From an uncultured Marinobacter sp. (GTDB taxonomy: Bacteria; Pseudomonadota; Gammaproteobacteria; Pseudomonadales; Oleiphilaceae), in assembly GCF_913055835.1 (NCBI RefSeq), contig NZ_CAJXKQ010000033.1, positions 1-50,200 on the forward strand: a DNA stretch of 50,200 bases, written 5' to 3'. The notes below the pieces were generated by a model that saw only the letters and a list, made by a program, of their open reading frames with translations, ran no database searches and was not told the DNA's origin. Of the stretch, positions 16,837 to 26,849 are shown piece after piece. Position 1 is the stretch's first letter. Every line of letters starts with the position of its first letter. A program made the translations under genes and the position numbers.

Positions 16837-18150
16837 TCACCAGCCTTCCAGTTTCGGGCACTCAGTGGCCCGGTAGCTCTTGTCCCGATAACACACACCG
16901 GGTTCAGTGGTTCGGGCAGTGAAAATCTCGCCTGCCGCCGTAGTCAGGCGCACCTGTCCGTAAGGCTCGCCATGACGGAATGTGGCTTCGATCGAGCTGC
17001 CATTGGGGTTCTTCAGCAACCCGTTGCCATGAAATTTCCCTTCGATGTACTGGCCTTCGTACTTCTTGCCACTGGCAAACACTTCCGTCCCTGTGCCGTG
17101 GAAAGCGCCATTGGAGAACTCGCCCTCGTAGTGGCGCCCGTCGGGGTAGGTCAGTGTGCCGTTGCCGTGGAACTCGTCATTCCGGAAGCCGCCCACATAG
17201 AGCATACCGTCTGCGGTGGTTAGGGAACCGTGGCCATTGAGCTGTCCGTCCTGCCAGTGCCCGGTCAGTATGTCTCCGTTTGCCAATGTCAGGGTGCCTT
17301 TGCCATTGAACTGATCGGCACGGAATTCGCCAGAGTAGCGGGATCCGTCAGCGCTGCGCCACTCGCCTTCACCCTCGCGTCTGCCTGCAGACCAGCCTCC
17401 CTCGTAACGGCTGCCGTCGGGATACCAGGCGGTGCCCTGCCCATGGAATTGACCGTCCACGAAATGGCCCTCATAGCGCAGGCCATCGGCATCCTGATAG
17501 GTGCCGTCACCGGTTTTCACTCCGCCGATCCAGGTGCCGTCCCGGAAATTCACGGTGGTAAAGGCTTCGAGCTTGCCCACCAGTGTCATCTCCTTGCCGG
17601 CTTCCAGGGCAACGGTGCGATTCCAGGGTTTGAAACCCGGCTTGCTGATCGTGACTTCATAGCGGCCCGGTTCCAGCTCAAGGTCCAGGCGGGTCGCGCC
17701 ATATTCCTTACCGTTGATAGTGACCTGATCGCCGACAACATTTGAGCGGAGCACCAGCAGTGCCTGCGTCGGAGGCTCTGGCTGCCGCTGTTCTGTGGGT
17801 TTCTTCTTCGTTGTCAGAGCTGTGTCTGTTCGGGTTGCGATCGCCGCCGACGGTTCAGCCACTGCCAGAATCTCCGGTTCTTCCGGCATGGGTGGAATGG
17901 TAAACGGGGTGTTGTCGACCACCGGTGAGCGGGGTTTGGGTGCAGGAGGATTGGCTTTGGCGGGTGCCACAGGCGCAGGGGCCTTGCTGATTTGGGGTTC
18001 TGCGGTGGCAGAAGCGACCACATCATCAATGGCAGGCGGTTCGGGGTTTTCCGTCATTCGAAGGTCATCCCGCACGGATGCGAACCCGGCGGTGACCAGC
18101 AGCATGAGTGCCAGGGCATTGATGAACAGAAGCGGTCTGAAATCGACCAT
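16837..18150 (-). CDS. PEGA-MORN repeat protein
   Basis: This 437-residue protein begins with a hydrophobic segment (about 5-25) that acts as signal or anchor. A proline/alanine-rich linker (about 35-128) follows, then a PEGA domain (about 131-195; LELEPGRYEVTISKPGFKPW). Next is a run of MORN repeats with an exact 23-residue period, starting at Y226, Y249, Y272, L295, Y318, Y341 and Y364, with degenerate units at each end. Each unit has the form Y-G-F-G-G-G-P-D-G. Two cysteines (C420, C431) near the end may pair. The layout suggests a periplasmic, surface-binding protein. MORN repeats are often linked to membranes or cell-wall structures, but no function can be assigned. It lies 52 nt upstream of the response regulator on the same strand. 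Confidence 0.85.
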   Translation of the reverse strand: MVDFRPLLFINALALMLLVTAGFASVRDDLRMTENPEPPAIDDVVASATAEPQISKAPAPVAPAKANPPAPKPRSPVVDNTPFTIPPMPEEPEILAVAEPSAAIATRTDTALTTKKKPTEQRQPEPPTQALLVLRSNVVGDQVTINGKEYGATRLDLELEPGRYEVTISKPGFKPWNRTVALEAGKEMTLVGKLEAFTTVNFRDGTWIGGVKTGDGTYQDADGLRYEGHFVDGQFHGQGTAWYPDGSRYEGGWSAGRREGEGEWRSADGSRYSGEFRADQFNGKGTLTLANGDILTGHWQDGQLNGHGSLTTADGMLYVGGFRNDEFHGNGTLTYPDGRHYEGEFSNGAFHGTGTEVFASGKKYEGQYIEGKFHGNGLLKNPNGSSIEATFRHGEPYGQVRLTTAAGEIFTARTTEPGVCYRDKSYRATECPKLEGW

Positions 18151-18265
18151 GACGGAACCTCGTGATCCTGCATTCTTGGAATTCTGTCTACCGCTTCATC
18201 TTACCCAGTGACTGCAACACTATGTAACAGAAAGTGTCCGGCAGTTAACGAGAATGCAGGCCAAA

Positions 18266-18766
18266 TCACACTTTATCCGGAAGCTGGTCATGGTTGAGTT
18301 GCTCCCATGATCTCATGTACACATCGGCTTCGTATTCGTAGGGTGATTTGAACGGGGTGAGCACGAAATCGAACACCAGGAAGAAAAATCCGATGGAAGC
18401 CCAGGCAATCGCCAGCGTACTCATGGTGGTAGCTTGTACTTCCGGGTTTGAGTCGACGAAATCCTGCAGTAGCGGGATAAGATCTGAAGCCAGGACAACA
18501 GGGTTGAAGCTGGCCATTACGAACGGTACCCAGAAGGCGATAAACACCGGGAAGAATCCGAAAGACCAGAGCAAGCGGCGAAGCAGGTAAATGGCAACTT
18601 CCCGCCAGAAACGCTGTCTGATCTCCGGTACTTTCCGGATCCGGTCAAGATAACGGCGGCGTTCCGCCCACCAGGCGGCTACTTCCGGGGCCTCAACAGC
18701 CTTTGACTGAGGTGAAGGTGTTGTCATGGACGGGAGTGGTACCTTATGGCTACGGGAGTGATGCAT
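18266..18766 (-). CDS. Small membrane protein of unknown function
   Basis: I do not recognise a family. The 166-residue product has a polar, positively charged N-terminal third, then two membrane helices (about 66-87 and 113-137) separated by a short acidic loop, and a polar tail. The layout somewhat resembles two-helix membrane domains fused to other proteins, but nothing is fused here. The start could be the first ATG (18766) or the ATG at 18727; neither has a clear ribosome site. It lies 115 nt upstream of the PEGA-MORN gene on the same strand and diverges from the peptidase gene. Confidence 0.65.
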   Translation of the reverse strand: MHHSRSHKVPLPSMTTPSPQSKAVEAPEVAAWWAERRRYLDRIRKVPEIRQRFWREVAIYLLRRLLWSFGFFPVFIAFWVPFVMASFNPVVLASDLIPLLQDFVDSNPEVQATTMSTLAIAWASIGFFFLVFDFVLTPFKSPYEYEADVYMRSWEQLNHDQLPDKV

Positions 18767-18827
18767 GATAATCGATCTTACGTGTTACCCTACAATTCTC
18801 CAATTGTTTAAAGACAGGATAGTTTGA

Positions 18828-21752
18828 ATGGCTGCAGTGATCGACAACGCAATCCATCCGGCCTTTGAAAAGCTTCGCAGTCACCGGATCGACACGCTCA
18901 ACCTTGAGGTTGAGGAGTATCGCCACAAGAAGACCGGCGCCCGGCACCTGCACCTTGCCGCAGATAACGATGAGAACGTTTTTTTCGTGGCGCTTCGGAC
19001 TTTCCCGATGGATTCCACCGGCGTTGCCCACATTCTTGAACATACCGCACTGTGTGGGAGTGAGCGCTATCCGGTCCGCGACCCGTTCTTCATGATGATC
19101 CGGCGGTCACTGAACACCTTCATGAATGCCTTTACCAGCAGCGACTGGACTGCCTATCCGTTCGCCAGCATGAACCGGAAAGACTTCGACAACCTGCTGT
19201 CGGTGTATCTGGACTGCGTTTTCTTTTCCAAGCTGGATCCGCTGGATTTTGCCCAGGAAGGCCATCGCCTGGAATTCGACAAACCGGAAGACCCCTCTAC
19301 CGATCTGGTGTATCGGGGCGTTGTCTACAACGAAATGAAGGGCGCCATGAGTTCGCCAACGTCCCAGTTATGGCAGAACCTGAGCAGCCACTTGTTCCCG
19401 ACTACAACTTATCACTACAACAGCGGCGGCGAGCCGGATCATATTGTTGACCTGAGCTACGATGACCTGCTGCAGTTCTATCGCCACCATTACCATCCGA
19501 GCAATGCGATATTCGCCACTTACGGCAATATTCCGGCCCATGAGCACCATGAGAAATTTGAAGAACTGGCACTGAAGCGCTTCGACCGGCTGGACATTGA
19601 TCTGCCGGTTCGCGACGAGAAGCGCATGTTTGCCCCGGTCCGTGTGGAGCAGGGCTATGCCGTAAACGAAGGCGAGGGTACCGACAACAAGACCCACATC
19701 GTGGTGGGCTGGCTTCTGGGACACAGCTTTGATCTGCAGGAAAACCTGGAGGGGCAGCTGCTGTCTGCCGTTCTGCTGGAAAACAGTGCCTCGCCGCTGA
19801 TGCGGGCCCTGGAAACCACGGACCTGGGGCATGCACCGTCGCCCATGTGCGGGCTGGAAGATTCCAACCGTGAGATGACCTTTGTCTGCGGCATCGAAGG
19901 CAGTGAGCCGGACAAGCACAAGGATCTTGAGGCCCTGCTCGAATCCACGCTTCTGAAGGTGGTGGAAGAGGGCGTCAGCCAGGAACGTCTTGAGGCGATC
20001 CTGCATCAACTGGAACTGCACCAACGGGAAATTGCAGGCGACCAGTTCCCTTATGGCCTGCAACTCATCATGAGCGCTATCGCGCCCATGGTCCACGGTG
20101 GCGACCCAGTGGAATTGCTGGATCTGGAGCCGGTACTGGCAACGCTCCGGGAAAAGATCCGGGATCCGCAGTATGTGCCGGATCTGATCCGCCGTAAGCT
20201 TCTGGAGAACCCACACCGGGTCACACTGACTTTGCGGCCCGACGAAAAGCTCGAGTCCCGTCGGCAGGAGGCTATCCGAGAAGCTCTGGCCCGTCGCAAG
20301 GCCGAGCTGACCGACGAAGAAGTCCGGATGATTGTGGATCGGGCCAGGGCTCTGGAAGAGCGCCAGATGCACAAGGATGACGACTCCATCCTGCCAAAAG
20401 TGGATCTGTCCGACGTGCCCCTGCAGATGCCGGAGCCGGAAGGCCGTTATGACGGCGATATTTCGGCGACCGTATATGCCCGTGGTACCAATGGCCTGGT
20501 TTACGAGCAGATTGTTGTCCCGGTGCCGGCCCTGACCGAAGAGGAACTGCTGCTGGTACCTTATTACACCACCCTGATCTCCGAAGTGGGATGTGGCGAT
20601 CTGGACTACCTGCAGATGCAGGACCGTATTTCCGCGGAATCCGGTGGGATCGGCGCGGCTTTCAGCGCCAAAGGCCGTATTGACGATGTCCAGGAATTGT
20701 CCGGATACATCATCTTCAACGGTAAGGCGCTGGCCCGCAATCGCAGTGAATTAACCCGTCTTCTGCGAGATGTCTACACGAGTGCCCGCTTCGATGAGAA
20801 GGAGCGTATCCGGGAGATTATTGCCCAGATCCGGGCCCGTCGAGAGCAGGCGGTAACCGGCAGTGGCCACGCCCTGGCCATGGGCGCGGCCTCCCAGGGC
20901 ATGAGCCCCGGTGCCTGGCTGTCGTTCCGGCTGGGTGGTCTGGCCGGTATCCGCGGCACCAAGCAGCTGGACCAGGCCCTTAAAGATCCGGAAGAGTTGG
21001 CGGCACTGTGTGCAAAACTGTCCGCTCTGCATGAGAAGATTCGCAATCAGGGCCGTGAGTTCCTGGTGATTGGTGAGGAAGAGCAACTCCCGGCCATGGT
21101 CGATGATCTTAAATCCTGCTGGCGTGATGCCTCCGAAGCTGGTGTCTCCGGCTGGAAAATGGAGCCGGTCAATTACACCACCCGTGAAGCCTGGTTGACC
21201 TCCACCCAGGTCAACTTCTGTTCCAGAGCCTACAGCACGGTAGCCGTGGACCATCCTGATGCGGCGGCATTGACCGTGCTCGGTGGCTTCCTGCGCAACG
21301 GTTACCTGCACCGTGCCATCCGTGAAAAGGGCGGTGCCTACGGTGGGGGCGCCGGCCAGGACAGCGTGAACGGTACCTTCCGCTTCTTCTCCTACCGGGA
21401 TCCGCGCCTGGAGGAAACGCTGGACGATTTCGACGCGGCTCTGGCTTGGCTTCAGGACAACGATCATGACTATCAGGAACTGGAAGAGTCAATTCTTGGC
21501 GTGATTGGTCAGCTTGACCGGCCCAGGTCACCGGCTGGCGCGGCGCGCCACGCCTTCCACAACAAGCTGTTTGGCCGTACCCCGGAGCAGCGGGCCAGAT
21601 TCCGGGAACGGGTGCTGTCGGTCACCCTGGATGATCTGAAGCGTGTGGCCAGAACCTGGTTGGTGCCGGAGAAAGCCAGCACCGCGGTGGTAACCAGCCC
21701 TGAAAACCGGGCGAGGGCCGAGAAGCTGGGATTGGCTATCCAGGAACTGTAA
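18828..21752 (+). CDS. M16C metallopeptidase (PreP-like)
   Basis: This 974-residue protein belongs to the insulinase-type peptidases of the M16C branch, related to the presequence protease PreP, which degrades peptides inside a closed chamber. The inverted zinc motif HILEH is at H68-E71-H72 and the third ligand is E169 in VVYNEMKGAMSSP. The length fits a single-chain protein with four homologous domains. No signal peptide is seen, so it should act in the cytosol on oligopeptides. AGGA lies before the ATG. It is a single-gene unit ending in a palindrome (21774-21801) shared with the convergent ppsR gene. Confidence 0.92.
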   Translation: MAAVIDNAIHPAFEKLRSHRIDTLNLEVEEYRHKKTGARHLHLAADNDENVFFVALRTFPMDSTGVAHILEHTALCGSERYPVRDPFFMMIRRSLNTFMNAFTSSDWTAYPFASMNRKDFDNLLSVYLDCVFFSKLDPLDFAQEGHRLEFDKPEDPSTDLVYRGVVYNEMKGAMSSPTSQLWQNLSSHLFPTTTYHYNSGGEPDHIVDLSYDDLLQFYRHHYHPSNAIFATYGNIPAHEHHEKFEELALKRFDRLDIDLPVRDEKRMFAPVRVEQGYAVNEGEGTDNKTHIVVGWLLGHSFDLQENLEGQLLSAVLLENSASPLMRALETTDLGHAPSPMCGLEDSNREMTFVCGIEGSEPDKHKDLEALLESTLLKVVEEGVSQERLEAILHQLELHQREIAGDQFPYGLQLIMSAIAPMVHGGDPVELLDLEPVLATLREKIRDPQYVPDLIRRKLLENPHRVTLTLRPDEKLESRRQEAIREALARRKAELTDEEVRMIVDRARALEERQMHKDDDSILPKVDLSDVPLQMPEPEGRYDGDISATVYARGTNGLVYEQIVVPVPALTEEELLLVPYYTTLISEVGCGDLDYLQMQDRISAESGGIGAAFSAKGRIDDVQELSGYIIFNGKALARNRSELTRLLRDVYTSARFDEKERIREIIAQIRARREQAVTGSGHALAMGAASQGMSPGAWLSFRLGGLAGIRGTKQLDQALKDPEELAALCAKLSALHEKIRNQGREFLVIGEEEQLPAMVDDLKSCWRDASEAGVSGWKMEPVNYTTREAWLTSTQVNFCSRAYSTVAVDHPDAAALTVLGGFLRNGYLHRAIREKGGAYGGGAGQDSVNGTFRFFSYRDPRLEETLDDFDAALAWLQDNDHDYQELEESILGVIGQLDRPRSPAGAARHAFHNKLFGRTPEQRARFRERVLSVTLDDLKRVARTWLVPEKASTAVVTSPENRARAEKLGLAIQEL

Positions 21753-21773
21753 AGCTGATACCGGATACGAAGA

Positions 21774-21801
21774 GGGGTCAGATGAAATTTCATCTGACCC
21801 C
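21774..21801. repeat. REP-like palindrome, copy 3 (perfect)
   Basis: A perfect 28-nt palindrome with arms GGGGTCAGATGAAA and TTTCATCTGACCCC and no loop. It lies between the convergent M16C peptidase and ppsR genes and is followed on the plus strand by CTTTTTC. As RNA it folds into a strong hairpin with a short T tract, so it may double as a terminator for the peptidase gene. Confidence 0.9.
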
Positions 21802-21826
21802 TTTTTCATGTTTCTCCCACGGTTAA

Positions 21827-22642
21827 TCAGCGGTGCCTCTTCAATCCAGTGGTCACCATGATTCGGGTGGAGATTTCCTCGACAGAATAGGCCGTGGTGT
21901 TCAGGTACGGAATCCGTTCACGCCGGTACATCAACTCGATTTCCTCAATCTCGTGCATGCACTGCTGAATGGATGAGTATCGGGAGTTCGGCCGGCGCTC
22001 GTTGCGTATGGTCGCCAGGCGTTCCGGATCAATGGTCAGCCCAAAGATCTTCTCTTTATGGGGTTTGAGTGCTTTGGGGATCTGTTGGTCTGCCAGATCT
22101 TCTTCCGTAATCGGATAGTTTGCCGCCTTCACGCCATATTGCAGGGCCAGATAGAGGCAGGTGGGTGTTTTCCCGCTACGAGAGGCACCCACGAGTATCA
22201 GATCGGCTTCATCGTAATGCCGCGTGCGTGCGCCATCGTCATTATCCAGAGCAAAGTTGACCGCATTGATCCTGCGCTCGTAGCTCCCTTCGTTATTGAT
22301 GGCATGGGATTTACCCACGGTATATGAGGAAGAGGACTGCAACTCTTCCTCCATGGGTTTGAGAAAGGTCCCGAAAATATCCACCATGAAGCCTTCGGCG
22401 GTGGCGATGATTTCCCGGATATCGCTATTTACAATGGTGTCGAACACCAGCGGGCGTGCGCCATCGGTCTCGGCCGCCTTGTTGATCCGTTTGACCATTT
22501 CCCGGGCTTTTTCTTCGTCCGCAATATAGGGAACGGTGACCCGTTCGAATTCGATCTTTTCGAATTGGGCCAGAAGGCTGTGCCCCAGTGCTTCGGCTGT
22601 CAGGCCGGTGCCATCAGAAATGAAAAAAGCAGTGCGTTTCAT
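21827..22642 (-). CDS. ppsR: Phosphoenolpyruvate synthase regulatory protein (kinase/pyrophosphorylase)
   Basis: PpsR (DUF299 family) switches PEP synthase off by ADP-dependent threonine phosphorylation and on by phosphate-dependent dephosphorylation. The 271-residue protein opens with the family signature [19 protein letters not shown] and has the P-loop GASRSGKT at 152-159. It is transcribed divergently from ppsA, its target, across a 180-nt intergenic region. The function is assigned from family and this conserved pairing. Confidence 0.95.
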   Translation of the reverse strand: MKRTAFFISDGTGLTAEALGHSLLAQFEKIEFERVTVPYIADEEKAREMVKRINKAAETDGARPLVFDTIVNSDIREIIATAEGFMVDIFGTFLKPMEEELQSSSSYTVGKSHAINNEGSYERRINAVNFALDNDDGARTRHYDEADLILVGASRSGKTPTCLYLALQYGVKAANYPITEEDLADQQIPKALKPHKEKIFGLTIDPERLATIRNERRPNSRYSSIQQCMHEIEEIELMYRRERIPYLNTTAYSVEEISTRIMVTTGLKRHR

Positions 22643-22822
22643 GCTGTATCGTCCGGTTCCATGGTTCCTTGATTCCTGGCCTGGTGGCCTAGGTAATTTC
22701 CGCAGGTTACAGTATCATACACGCCAAGTTCGAGACTCCGCAGTGGATATTGCCTGCTTTTGCCGCTTGAAACCGCTGGCCCGATTTTGCTCTTAGCTTC
22801 ACAGACTCAAGGGAGACATGCT

Positions 22823-25195
22823 TTGGAAGATTACATTATCTGGTTTGATCACCTGGGAATGTCCGATGTCGATCGGGTAGGCGGCAAGAACGCCTCACTC
22901 GGCGAAATGATCAGTAATCTCGCCAACGCAGGTGTTACCGTTCCGGGTGGCTTTGCCACCACAGCGCACGCCTATCGCGAATTCCTCGCTACTGACGGCT
23001 TGAAAGAGCGGATCGACAACGCTCTGGATGCCCTCGACATCAACGACGTTAACGAACTGGCCCGGGTTGGTGCGCAGATTCGCCAGTGGATCATCGATAC
23101 GCCATTTCCGGACGTTCTGGAAAATGCCCTGAAGGAGTCGTTCGCTGCTCTGCAGGATGGCAATGAGCACATGGCCGTTGCGGTTCGCTCCTCTGCAACC
23201 GCGGAAGACCTGCCGGACGCGTCGTTCGCCGGTCAGCAGGAAACCTTCCTGAACGTGGTAGGCCTTGAGCAGGTTCGCACTTCTGTGAAGGAAGTGTTTG
23301 CGTCGCTGTTTAATGACCGCGCTATTTCCTATCGTGTACACCACGGCTTCGACCACAAGATGGTCGCGCTTTCCGCGGGCATCCAGAAGATGGTACGCAG
23401 TGAAACCGCCGCCAGTGGCGTTATGTTCACCCTCGACACCGAATCCGGCTTCCGTGACGTGGTATTTGTGACTGCCTCCTACGGCCTGGGTGAGACGGTG
23501 GTTCAGGGCGCTGTGAACCCGGATGAGTTTTACGTACACAAGCCGACACTGGAAGCGGACCGTCCGGCGGTTCTGCGTCGCAATCTGGGCAGTAAGGCCA
23601 TCAAGATGGTCTACCACACCAAGCCCGGTGAAGGAGAATTCGTCGAAACCGTGAAGGTGGAGCAGGAAGACCGCAACCGCTTCTGCATCACCGATGCCGA
23701 GGTGGAAGACCTGGCGCGCCAGGCGATGATTATCGAGAAGCACTACCAGCGTCCGATGGACATCGAGTGGGCAAAAGATGGCGATGACGGCAAGATCTAC
23801 ATCGTTCAGGCTCGTCCCGAGACGGTAAAAAGCCGTGCTTCCGCCAATGTTATGGAGCGTTACCTTCTCAAGGAGACCGGCAAGGTTCTGGTCGAGGGCC
23901 GGAGCATCGGCCACAAGATTGGTAGCGGTCCGGTGAAGATCATTACCAGTATCAAGGAAATGGACCGTGTTCAGGCCGGCGATGTGCTGGTTACCGACAT
24001 GACCGACCCGGACTGGGAGCCGGTCATGAAACGGGCCTCCGCCATTGTTACCGATCGCGGTGGTCGTACCTGCCACGCGGCCATCATTGCCCGTGAGCTG
24101 GGTATTCCGGCCGTGGTCGGTTGCGGCGATGCCACCGAGTTGCTGACCGATGGCCAGGAAGTGACGGTTTCCTGCGCCGAGGGCGATACCGGCATGATCT
24201 ACGAGGGTTCCCTGGATTTCGAACTGCGGGAAAACACCGTGGACTCCATGCCCAACATCCCGTTCAAGATCATGATGAACGTGGGCAATCCGGACCGTGC
24301 CTTTGATTTCCAGGCGCTGCCGAACGAGGGCGTTGGCCTGGCGCGGCTGGAGTTCATCATCAACCGGATGATCGGTGTTCACCCCAAGGCACTGCTGAAC
24401 TTCGACGGGCTGCCCCGTGATATCAAGCAGACCGTCGAAAAACGCATTTCCGGCTACAGTTCACCGGTGGATTTCTACGTCGACAAGCTGGTGGAGGGCA
24501 TCTCTACGCTGGCGGCCGCGTTCGCACCCAAGAAGGTGATCGTCCGGTTGTCGGATTTCAAATCCAACGAATACGCCAACCTGATTGGCGGCACTCTGTA
24601 TGAGCCAGACGAAGAGAACCCGATGCTCGGTTTCCGGGGCGCCTCCCGTTATATCTCCGACACCTTCCGGGACTGCTTCGAGCTGGAATGCCGCGCCCTT
24701 AAGAAAGTGCGTAACGAAATGGGGCTGACCAATGTGGAAGTGATGGTCCCGTTCGTGCGTACCGTGGGTGAAGCGGAACAGGTGGTGAACCTGTTGGCAG
24801 AGAACGGCCTCAAGCGCGGCGACAACGGCCTGCGGGTCATCATGATGTGCGAGCTACCCGCGAATGCGCTGCTGGCGGACCAGTTCCTGGAGCACTTTGA
24901 CGGTTTCTCCATCGGTTCCAACGATCTGACCCAGCTGACACTGGGGCTGGACAGGGATTCCGGCATTATTGCCCACCTGTTTGACGAGCGGAATGATGCG
25001 GTCAAAGCCCTGCTGTCCAATGCAATCCAGGCGTGCAAGAAGGCCGGCAAGTACATCGGTATCTGTGGGCAGGGGCCATCAGACCACCCGGATCTTGCCA
25101 AATGGCTGATGGATCAGGGCATTGATACCGTGTCGCTGAACCCGGATTCGGTTCTGGACACCTGGTTTTTCCTGGCCGACGAAAAAATCGACTGA
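22823..25195 (+). CDS. ppsA: Phosphoenolpyruvate synthase
   Basis: PpsA converts pyruvate, ATP and water to phosphoenolpyruvate, AMP and phosphate, the entry to gluconeogenesis. The order is an N-terminal ATP-grasp domain ([12 protein letters not shown] near the start), the phosphohistidine domain with H418 in [18 protein letters not shown], and the PEP-binding barrel with [17 protein letters not shown] and the active-site C748 in [10 protein letters not shown]418 and C748 sit three residues before their E. coli counterparts. The start is taken as TTG at 22823: GGGAGA lies 6 nt upstream and the product begins [11 protein letters not shown] as in pseudomonad homologues. The ATG at 22818 is out of frame. 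PpsR is encoded divergently; rraA follows after 30 nt. Confidence 0.96.
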   Translation: MEDYIIWFDHLGMSDVDRVGGKNASLGEMISNLANAGVTVPGGFATTAHAYREFLATDGLKERIDNALDALDINDVNELARVGAQIRQWIIDTPFPDVLENALKESFAALQDGNEHMAVAVRSSATAEDLPDASFAGQQETFLNVVGLEQVRTSVKEVFASLFNDRAISYRVHHGFDHKMVALSAGIQKMVRSETAASGVMFTLDTESGFRDVVFVTASYGLGETVVQGAVNPDEFYVHKPTLEADRPAVLRRNLGSKAIKMVYHTKPGEGEFVETVKVEQEDRNRFCITDAEVEDLARQAMIIEKHYQRPMDIEWAKDGDDGKIYIVQARPETVKSRASANVMERYLLKETGKVLVEGRSIGHKIGSGPVKIITSIKEMDRVQAGDVLVTDMTDPDWEPVMKRASAIVTDRGGRTCHAAIIARELGIPAVVGCGDATELLTDGQEVTVSCAEGDTGMIYEGSLDFELRENTVDSMPNIPFKIMMNVGNPDRAFDFQALPNEGVGLARLEFIINRMIGVHPKALLNFDGLPRDIKQTVEKRISGYSSPVDFYVDKLVEGISTLAAAFAPKKVIVRLSDFKSNEYANLIGGTLYEPDEENPMLGFRGASRYISDTFRDCFELECRALKKVRNEMGLTNVEVMVPFVRTVGEAEQVVNLLAENGLKRGDNGLRVIMMCELPANALLADQFLEHFDGFSIGSNDLTQLTLGLDRDSGIIAHLFDERNDAVKALLSNAIQACKKAGKYIGICGQGPSDHPDLAKWLMDQGIDTVSLNPDSVLDTWFFLADEKID

Positions 25196-25225
25196 GTTCA
25201 TTTCCAGGATAAGGAGAGCGACAAC

Positions 25226-25705
25226 GTGACGACGATAATTACCCCGGACCTGTGTGACGAATTTCCGGAAGTGCAGGTTGTAGAGCCCGGTTTCAACAAC
25301 TATGGCGGCAACAGGGCCTTTGGCGGTGAGATTGTTACCGTAAAATGCTTTGAAGATAACTCCGTGGTGAAAGAGCAGGTTGGCCAGCCCGGAAACGGTC
25401 GTGTAATGGTTGTGGACGGCGGCGCTTCAAAGCGTCATGCGCTACTGGGTGACATGCTGGCGGAGAAAGCGGCGAGCAATGGCTGGGCCGGTCTTATCAT
25501 CTATGGCTGTGTTCGCGATGTGGATGAGATTGGCAAGACCGCCCTGGGTGTCCAGGCCCTTGGAACACACCCCAGGAAGAGTGAGAAGCGTGGTCTGGGT
25601 GACCTGAATGTTCCGGTCACCTTTCACGGGGTGACTTTCCACCCCGGGCACTTTGTCTATGCCGATAACAACGGCATCATCGTCTCCGAGAAGCCTCTGG
25701 TCTGA
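25226..25705 (+). CDS. rraA: Regulator of ribonuclease activity A
   Basis: RraA binds RNase E and inhibits mRNA decay. Proteins of this fold can also be oxaloacetate decarboxylases or aldolases. The 159-residue protein has the family stretches [28 protein letters not shown] and [10 protein letters not shown], and the length fits RraA (161 in E. coli). The GTG start follows AAGGAG with good spacing. It lies 30 nt after ppsA and may be cotranscribed with it, ending at the terminator at 25725. Its likely target gene rne is about 3 kb away. Confidence 0.93.
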   Translation: MTTIITPDLCDEFPEVQVVEPGFNNYGGNRAFGGEIVTVKCFEDNSVVKEQVGQPGNGRVMVVDGGASKRHALLGDMLAEKAASNGWAGLIIYGCVRDVDEIGKTALGVQALGTHPRKSEKRGLGDLNVPVTFHGVTFHPGHFVYADNNGIIVSEKPLV

Positions 25706-25724
25706 GGCTTTTCCGGGCACAAAC

Positions 25725-25753
25725 AAAAACGGCGGCCATTGGCCGCCGTTTTT
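25725..25753. terminator. Bidirectional Rho-independent terminator
   Basis: A 10-bp perfect stem AACGGCGGCC/GGCCGCCGTT with a 3-nt loop, flanked by five A and five T. It serves rraA on the plus strand and the PilZ gene on the minus strand, since their stops lie on either side. Confidence 0.93.
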
Positions 25754-25756
25754 CGT

Positions 25757-26047
25757 TCAGCGAGTGACTTCGCTGATGTTTGTTCCCAGCAGGAATCCGT
25801 CTCCTTCCGGTTCGCAGCGAATGACCTCGCAAACCGTCTCCAGTGGCGGAAACTGGTCACTGCTGGAGTGAAGAATCGTCTGGAGTTCCTCGCCTACGGC
25901 TACTTCCTGCTCGACGTAAAGCTGCATGCCGGCGGCGCTCAGGTCGCGGCAAATTCCTTTGAAGCGATTGCCCTGGCTGTCGGTAATCTCAATTTCCGAG
26001 TTTATCTGCATACGGTGGAAATCGCGTTTTTCCGAATAATCCTTCAT
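25757..26047 (-). CDS. PilZ-domain protein
   Basis: This is a single-domain, 96-residue PilZ protein. The c-di-GMP-binding motifs are intact: RDFHR (R8 and R12, the RxxxR motif) and DLSAAG (D35, S37, G40, the D/NxSxxG motif). It should therefore bind the second messenger and act as an adaptor. The output is unknown. It lies 4 nt downstream of the SH3b protein gene, so the two are probably one transcript, ending at the terminator at 25725. Confidence 0.93.
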   Translation of the reverse strand: MKDYSEKRDFHRMQINSEIEITDSQGNRFKGICRDLSAAGMQLYVEQEVAVGEELQTILHSSSDQFPPLETVCEVIRCEPEGDGFLLGTNISEVTR

Positions 26048-26051
26048 GGCA

Positions 26052-26723
26052 TCAGGCCCAATTGTCGGTTTTTCTTGTCGGTTTGAGCATCGGGATGATC
26101 AGCGCCAGCAGCACACCACCGAGAACCAGGCCCGCGCCCAGGAGCATGAAGTCGTATTCCTTGCTGGCTTCAAGACGTTCATTTTCGGCCGTGAGTACCT
26201 CAAGGTCGTTGCGAATCTTCTGGTTCTCTTCACGGAGCTCACGATTACGACGCTCCAGATTAATCGAGTCAGCTGCGATACTCTTGATTCGCTGTAGCTC
26301 TTCCTGGAGTTCCTGTGTTCGGTCGGAAAGGGAGGCCTCGGAGCTTTCCAGCGCATTTCGCTCGTTGACGACGTTCGACAACTGCTCTTTTACCTGGGCC
26401 AGCTCGGCGCGGGTTTCTTCCAGTTGGCGATTGGCTGTCCGAAGCCGGTCCGCCGCGATCGGTGTTTCGCTGAGGTACTGGCTGGAAACCCAGCCTTCGG
26501 TGCCCTTGGGGGTGCGAACCAGGGTATACCCGGAATCGGAGGCCTCAATCACTTCCAGTGGCGTGCCACTTGGAACCGCATTTTCAATGATCCGGAACTG
26601 GGAACCTGCGCCGGACCTCACGGGAAGGTACAACTGGTCGTCTACCCAGACAGTTTTGGCCTGGGCAACGGCAATGGACGACACTGCGAACAATACACTG
26701 ATGGCGAGACGAAAAAGCGTCAC
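26052..26723 (-). CDS. SH3b-domain coiled-coil membrane protein (TIGR04211/YgiM-like)
   Basis: This 223-residue exported protein has a signal peptide (cleaved after AQA, residue 22), a bacterial SH3 domain (about 24-88; WVSSQYL), a coiled coil (about 95-190) and a C-terminal membrane helix (about 192-212; FMLLGAGLVLGGVLLALIIPML) with a short basic tail. The bulk faces the periplasm, anchored in the inner membrane. The SH3b domain suggests peptidoglycan contact. It is cotranscribed with the PilZ gene. No enzyme domain is present and the role is unknown. Confidence 0.88.
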   Translation of the reverse strand: MTLFRLAISVLFAVSSIAVAQAKTVWVDDQLYLPVRSGAGSQFRIIENAVPSGTPLEVIEASDSGYTLVRTPKGTEGWVSSQYLSETPIAADRLRTANRQLEETRAELAQVKEQLSNVVNERNALESSEASLSDRTQELQEELQRIKSIAADSINLERRNRELREENQKIRNDLEVLTAENERLEASKEYDFMLLGAGLVLGGVLLALIIPMLKPTRKTDNWA

Positions 26724-26849
26724 TGGTTACGTTCCCTGAAATTCTTCGGTTGAAATCTGAGCGTGATTAAAAGCGCAATTTTGTCACAGATGCCCCACCG
26801 TGCAAGCGAGCCATCATTACAATAAACTCATGCAGCCCCTGAGGGTGGC

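Noticed and set aside
22750..22790. Possible Cra (FruR) site before ppsA (CTTGAAACCGCT)
   Set aside because: Only the TGAAAC core matches the consensus. Flanking positions fail, and pseudomonad-type relatives are not known to use Cra here.
22895..24382. 495-codon open frame opposite ppsA
   Set aside because: Shadow frame of a well-supported gene, with low-complexity His/Val/Asn-rich translation and no motif.
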